Source: an uncultured Algibacter sp. (GTDB lineage Bacteria > Bacteroidota > Bacteroidia > Flavobacteriales > Flavobacteriaceae). From it: 64,000 bases of DNA. Where the stretch lies: contig NZ_CANLGU010000003.1 of the NCBI RefSeq assembly GCF_947490405.1, positions 1 through 64,000 of the forward strand, read 5' to 3'. The notes beneath the pieces are model-generated. The model saw nothing but the letters and a program-made list of their open reading frames with translations. It was not told the DNA's origin and made no database searches. Made by a program: the position numbers and the translations under genes. Positions 61,353 to 64,000 of this stretch are shown here, in pieces (position 1 is the first letter of the stretch; every line of letters starts with the position of its first letter).

Positions 61353-61509
61353 ATAGGATAATGACTTTAATAGTCATTCCATTTATCGGTGAAATTTACC
61401 ATTCATTTTGGCTTTCGTTCAATGAACGATGAATTTTGTATTAACTCGATTTTTTAAACCCAACAAAAAACTAGTTACTTAATTTTGAGGTAGTTAAAAA
61501 ACACCCCAA

Positions 61510-62142
61510 ATGAAAAACCTATTTAAATTACTAAGCTTTATACTAATTCTTTCCTGCTGTAATTTTCTTTCTGGTCAGGAGAATAATGATATTTCAGAGG
61601 ACATTCCAAAGAATTTCAAAAAACGTAGTCCTATTTACGATTATTCTGAAAAGCAACTTAACAACGTAGATACTATTCCTGATTTTGCTTCAAACTCTCA
61701 AAAATTAAAAGTTTCAGGCACCATTTATGAAAGTGATGGTGTTACGCCTGCTCAAAATGTATTGCTATTCATTCACCATACTGACGAAAATGGAGATTTT
61801 GAATTAAAAAAACAAAATAAAAAACGTTATGTGCGTCACAGAGGTTGGGTGAAAACTGATGCTGATGGAAAATATACATTTTACACGTTTGTTCCTGGTA
61901 AATACGTTTATGGTAATGAATTAACTCAAATTCTTCCTATTGTAAAAGAACCAAACAAACCAGAGTATAAAATTGAAACTTTCCTTTTTGATAATGACCC
62001 TCTTTTAACTGGAAAATGCCGCAAAAAAGTAGAAGAGACTAATCCAAAAAGAATTTTAACGCTAAAATTAAATAAGGAAGAAGGACTTTTTGAAGCTAAA
62101 AGAGATATTGTTTTAGGTAAAGAAGAGACAACTTCATATTAG
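61510..62142 (+). CDS. Intradiol-dioxygenase-fold secreted protein lacking the metal-binding histidines
   Basis: 210 aa with an N-terminal signal or lipobox region (FILILSCCNFLSGQE). The core resembles intradiol ring-cleavage dioxygenases: LKVSGTIYESDGVTPAQNVLLF, then RHRGWVKTDADGKYTFYTFVPGKYVY. In active enzymes the segment after this has two His ligands (HIH or HVH before PIVKEP-like sequence); here it reads LTQILPIVKEP, so both His are missing, and the usual Tyr ligands are uncertain. It is likely a non-catalytic binding or structural relative. Next to no aromatic-degradation genes. Confidence 0.85.
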   Translation: MKNLFKLLSFILILSCCNFLSGQENNDISEDIPKNFKKRSPIYDYSEKQLNNVDTIPDFASNSQKLKVSGTIYESDGVTPAQNVLLFIHHTDENGDFELKKQNKKRYVRHRGWVKTDADGKYTFYTFVPGKYVYGNELTQILPIVKEPNKPEYKIETFLFDNDPLLTGKCRKKVEETNPKRILTLKLNKEEGLFEAKRDIVLGKEETTSY

Positions 62143-62234
62143 AGAGCATCAAAACATATTTTTAGGTTAAAATTGTACATACATTAGATAATTATAATGC
62201 ACAATAATTTCACATTAATTTTAACTTTGTATTC

Positions 62235-62341
62235 TAATTTATTAAATGAAACATAAAGTAATTGATTGTTAAATCGCTAAAAAGAAACATTTAATATTTA
62301 AGAATATAAAAAACTCCTATTTTAAATAGGAGTTTTTTTTT
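62235..62341 (+). ncRNA. Candidate small RNA, copy 2 of a two-copy family
   Basis: Shares ATGAAACATAAAGTAA (62246-62261) and AAAAAGAAACAT (62279-62290) with copy 1 at 21396-21439. A TAACTTTG promoter box (62222-62229) fits a start near 62234-62236. A strong terminator closes it. The stretch between the two blocks is different from copy 1. Confidence 0.45.
62309..62341 (+). terminator. Intrinsic terminator of candidate sRNA copy 2
   Basis: AAAACTCCTATTT / AAATAGGAGTTTTTTTT: a perfect stem of about 13 bp with a run of nine T. Confidence 0.88.
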
Positions 62342-62613
62342 GGTTTTATTTTAATTAAAATCTAAGGTTTTTGGAACTATAATTACTATGATCTGCAATT
62401 ATGTCAAATATCGCCCAAAAGCGCTATTTCGCTAATTGTTGTAAAATGTAATATAATGTTCTGCGTTATGTAACTTGAGCTTTGGTTAAAAGCGAAAGTT
62501 GTTACTACAGTATCTTTAAAAAATTTATTCTCAAAAGTTTCTTCTGCGATGTTAATGGAACACTTTTTATGCGACGACGTAGGAGAGAAGTGTAATGTGT
62601 GTGAAATGGTTTA
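62342..62613. other. Intergenic stretch with possible decayed coding sequence
   Basis: No intact gene. The minus strand is open without an ATG for about 65 codons (roughly 62408-62607; it would read SHKKCSINIAEETFENKF then VVTTFAFNQSSSYITQN), which may be a remnant of a gene once downstream of the wHTH pseudogene, or chance. No promoter or RNA signal is recognised. Confidence 0.3.
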
Positions 62614-63012
62614 TTAATCAATGACTTCAAGTTTATAACTAGCTCCGTGTATATTGACGATATTTATCGAGTTATCGTTTTAAAACCACTTTCGTATTTT
62701 AGAAATAAAGGCATCTAAACTTCTACCGACAACAACCCCATTATCTTCCCAAACTTCTTTTGTAAGCTGTTCTCGTTTGACAATTACATTTTGATTCTGA
62801 ATAAAAATTTTAAGTATTTGAGATTCTTTAAGAGTTAATTTAAATTCTAAATTGTTACGTACCATCTTATTTTGATTTTCATAGAACTTATAAGTCCCAA
62901 ATATTAAATAATCTGTATGTTTTACTGAATTATTGGTAGTTGTTTTCTTGTTTTTTCTTAAAAGTAAAGCAAGACTAATTAATACTAGTAATAAGATTAT
63001 TGAACCTATGTA
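62614..63012 (-). pseudogene. Membrane-anchored winged-helix (OmpR-type DNA-binding) protein, 5'-truncated and with an in-frame stop
   Basis: The minus strand encodes one transmembrane helix (IILLLVLISLALLLRKNKK) and then an OmpR-type wHTH (FKLTLKESQILKIF, VIVKREQLTKEVW, VGRSLDAFISKIRKWF). The frame stops at TAA 62680-62682, yet the normal family ending continues in the same frame (NDNSINIVNIHGASYKLEVI) to a second stop at 62614. So TAA has probably replaced a Lys or Leu codon. The 5' side is also lost: beyond about 63012 the frame is antisense to a WD40 fragment. A call of 62680-63093 as an intact gene would include that antisense part. Likely non-functional. Confidence 0.7.
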
Positions 63013-63013
63013 A

Positions 63014-63373
63014 TGGAATCCTGATGCTACTGAAATAGCAACAGCTTCTTTCGATTCTGACATAATGGTTTGGGATATAAATGGAAAATTCAAGTATTCA
63101 GTTCCTACCGATGAACAGCGGATAGTTGATGTAAAATGGAAAAATCAAAAACCTTATGCCAATAATATTGAAGATGTAGAAACTGATTATCCAGTGAAAG
63201 TATATCTGAAAACAAACAATAATAAATTAGAATTAATTGCTCTTAATAACAATCGTTTTGCACTCATTGATACTCTAGGAAATTTAATCAGAGGAGATAA
63301 AAAGGATTTTGTTAGAGTAATAGATGACGGTAATGGCTTTACAAAAATAGAGCAATTAAATGTAGAGCATTGA
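63014..63373 (+). pseudogene. C-terminal fragment of a WD40-repeat protein (5' end lost)
   Basis: The plus strand is open from 63014 (after a TAA at 63011) to TGA 63371-63373. It starts inside a WD40 repeat: WNPDATEIATASFDSDIMVW then DINGKFKYS, the usual ...S-x-D-x-x-I-x-V-W-D pattern. After this comes a non-repeat C-terminal tail (YANNIEDVETDYPVKVYLKT, LIALNNNRFALIDTLG, FTKIEQLNVEH). An ATG exists at 63065 but falls mid-repeat. The missing 5' half and the adjoining wHTH remnant suggest one deletion removed the region between two divergent genes. Confidence 0.65.
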
Positions 63374-63483
63374 CCATGGATTGTGCTAATTTAACCTCTT
63401 AAAATTTTTAGATATAGCACTAGAAAAGTGAAACGTACCCAATAGGTTAAAAGTAGGAATCGTTAAAATATCACCTCCCAAAA

Positions 63484-64000
63484 TCACATTCTAGATTTCT
63501 CATTATCTGCACCAGATTTACCTTTAGCTTCTTTTACTTTTTTATTTCCAAAAGGGTACGTATAGCTAACTCTAAAAATGCGCGAGAAACCAGATTCAGG
63601 GCTATAGGTTCCATTAAAAACATCGCCAAATGCTTCGCGAGTTAGTGTCCCAATTTTAAAATTAATATCCAAACTCTCAAAAATATCAGCTACCGCAAAT
63701 TGCAAACTACTACCGTTTTTAAATTCTTTTTTCAACCCTGCATTTATAACCCCAAAACCTTCGTTTCTACTACTTCCATTAAAATGACGAGAGTTATACC
63801 AGCCCGATACTTCTACTGAAAAATTTGCAGGCAATAACAAGGTTTGACTTCCATTAAAATTATAATGTAAATAATTTTGGGTGATGCGCTCATCGGTATG
63901 TAAAATTCGAAACCTTCTAACACCCAAAGTACCATTAACATTAATATTCCACCAATGAAAAATACGAATTGGAATATTAGTTTGTACATCTATATTCTGT
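63484..64000 (-). CDS. TonB-dependent-receptor-like outer-membrane barrel, C-terminal part (N-terminus outside window)
   Basis: The frame stays open to the window edge (172 codons seen), so the TTG at 63927 is not the true start. Beta-barrel strand pattern: IRIFHWWNINVNGTLGVRRF, YLHYNFNGSQTLLLPANFSVEVSG, NAGLKKEFKNGSSLQFAVAD, RIFRVSYTYPFGNKKVK. This is the end of the outer-membrane beta-barrel family protein (OMP_b-brl_3 type) found with TonB-dependent receptors. The substrate cannot be inferred. The protein ends in a charged tail (KGKSGADNEKSRM) rather than in an aromatic residue. Confidence 0.8.
   Translation of the reverse strand, partial: QNIDVQTNIPIRIFHWWNINVNGTLGVRRFRILHTDERITQNYLHYNFNGSQTLLLPANFSVEVSGWYNSRHFNGSSRNEGFGVINAGLKKEFKNGSSLQFAVADIFESLDINFKIGTLTREAFGDVFNGTYSPESGFSRIFRVSYTYPFGNKKVKEAKGKSGADNEKSRM

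Noticed and set aside
62680-63093. Intact 137-aa wHTH protein
   Set aside because: Its first 25 or so residues are antisense to a WD40 repeat and its natural C-terminus lies beyond an in-frame TAA, so it is treated as a pseudogene.
63927-63929. TTG as the start of a 147-aa barrel protein
   Set aside because: The frame remains open with barrel-like sequence to the window edge, so this is an internal codon.

Overview
This is AT-rich chromosomal DNA from a marine-type member of the Flavobacteriaceae (Bacteroidota). Several features point there: TANNTTTG-type promoter boxes, two proteins with type IX secretion (T9SS) C-terminal sorting domains, a VWA/SprB-repeat/HYR adhesin, a fused alpha/beta 2-oxoacid dehydrogenase E1, a thrA-thrB-thrC operon and several flavobacterial DUF families. 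No tRNA, rRNA, CRISPR array, transposase or prophage was found. Most of the window is ordinary, densely packed housekeeping sequence with a few accessory patches.

Layout. 1-2.4 kb: 3' part unseen of a large secreted VWA/SprB/HYR adhesin and a small secreted partner. 2.5-6.2 kb: sixA, then ppk1-ppx, a polyphosphate synthesis/degradation pair. 6.3-9.9 kb: outer-membrane barrel protein, miaE, a lipoprotein and dnaX. 10.0-11.7 kb: an accessory islet bounded by perfect 12-bp inverted repeats inside attC-like hairpin elements; it carries an XRE regulator, an uncharacterised 327-aa membrane protein and a divergent 67-aa protein. 11.8-12.4 kb: a structured repeat, then rnpB with promoter and terminator. 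12.4-16 kb: secreted proteins, rsmD, DUF3822. 16-21.5 kb: RecD-like helicase, DUF4126, kdsB, HAD phosphatase, kdnB and an acyltransferase, suggesting 8-amino-Kdo and lipid A work. 21.5-33.3 kb: metalloprotease, NYN-LOTUS protein, oxidoreductase, yebC, a tail-specific protease, pterin dehydratase, gcvT and a T9SS cargo. 33.4-38.5 kb: thrC-thrB-thrA (minus strand), preceded by a Thr-rich leader ORF with alternative hairpins that looks like an attenuator. 38.6-48.4 kb: nnr, TlpA-like lipoprotein, a cytosolic periplasmic-binding-fold protein, nucleoside phosphorylase, DUF1835, SUI1, 2OG-Fe(II) oxygenase, E1 and ExbD. 48.4-49.2 kb: no gene of normal size, but three micro-ORFs on the minus strand; two encode the same 28-aa peptide through different synonymous codons. 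49.2-61.4 kb: secreted proteins, aldo/keto reductase, sulfatase, SF2 helicase, a RidA-like lipoprotein, cold-shock protein, two DMT permeases, a GT9 glycosyltransferase, an MFS transporter and DUF4251. 61.5-64 kb: a degenerate intradiol-dioxygenase-fold protein, an sRNA-like repeat, two 5'-truncated gene remnants facing away from a shared junction, and the end of a TonB-dependent-receptor-like barrel.

The most unusual signals are non-coding or very small: (i) the duplicated 28-aa microprotein genes at 48.66-48.90 kb; (ii) the cassette-like islet at 10.0-11.7 kb; (iii) the predicted threonine attenuator at 38.3-38.5 kb; (iv) two copies of a structured element of about 100 nt (11.8 and 55.7 kb); (v) two copies of a terminator-ended sRNA-like element (21.4 and 62.25 kb). 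Everything here comes from reading the sequence; family names are from memory and no database search was run.
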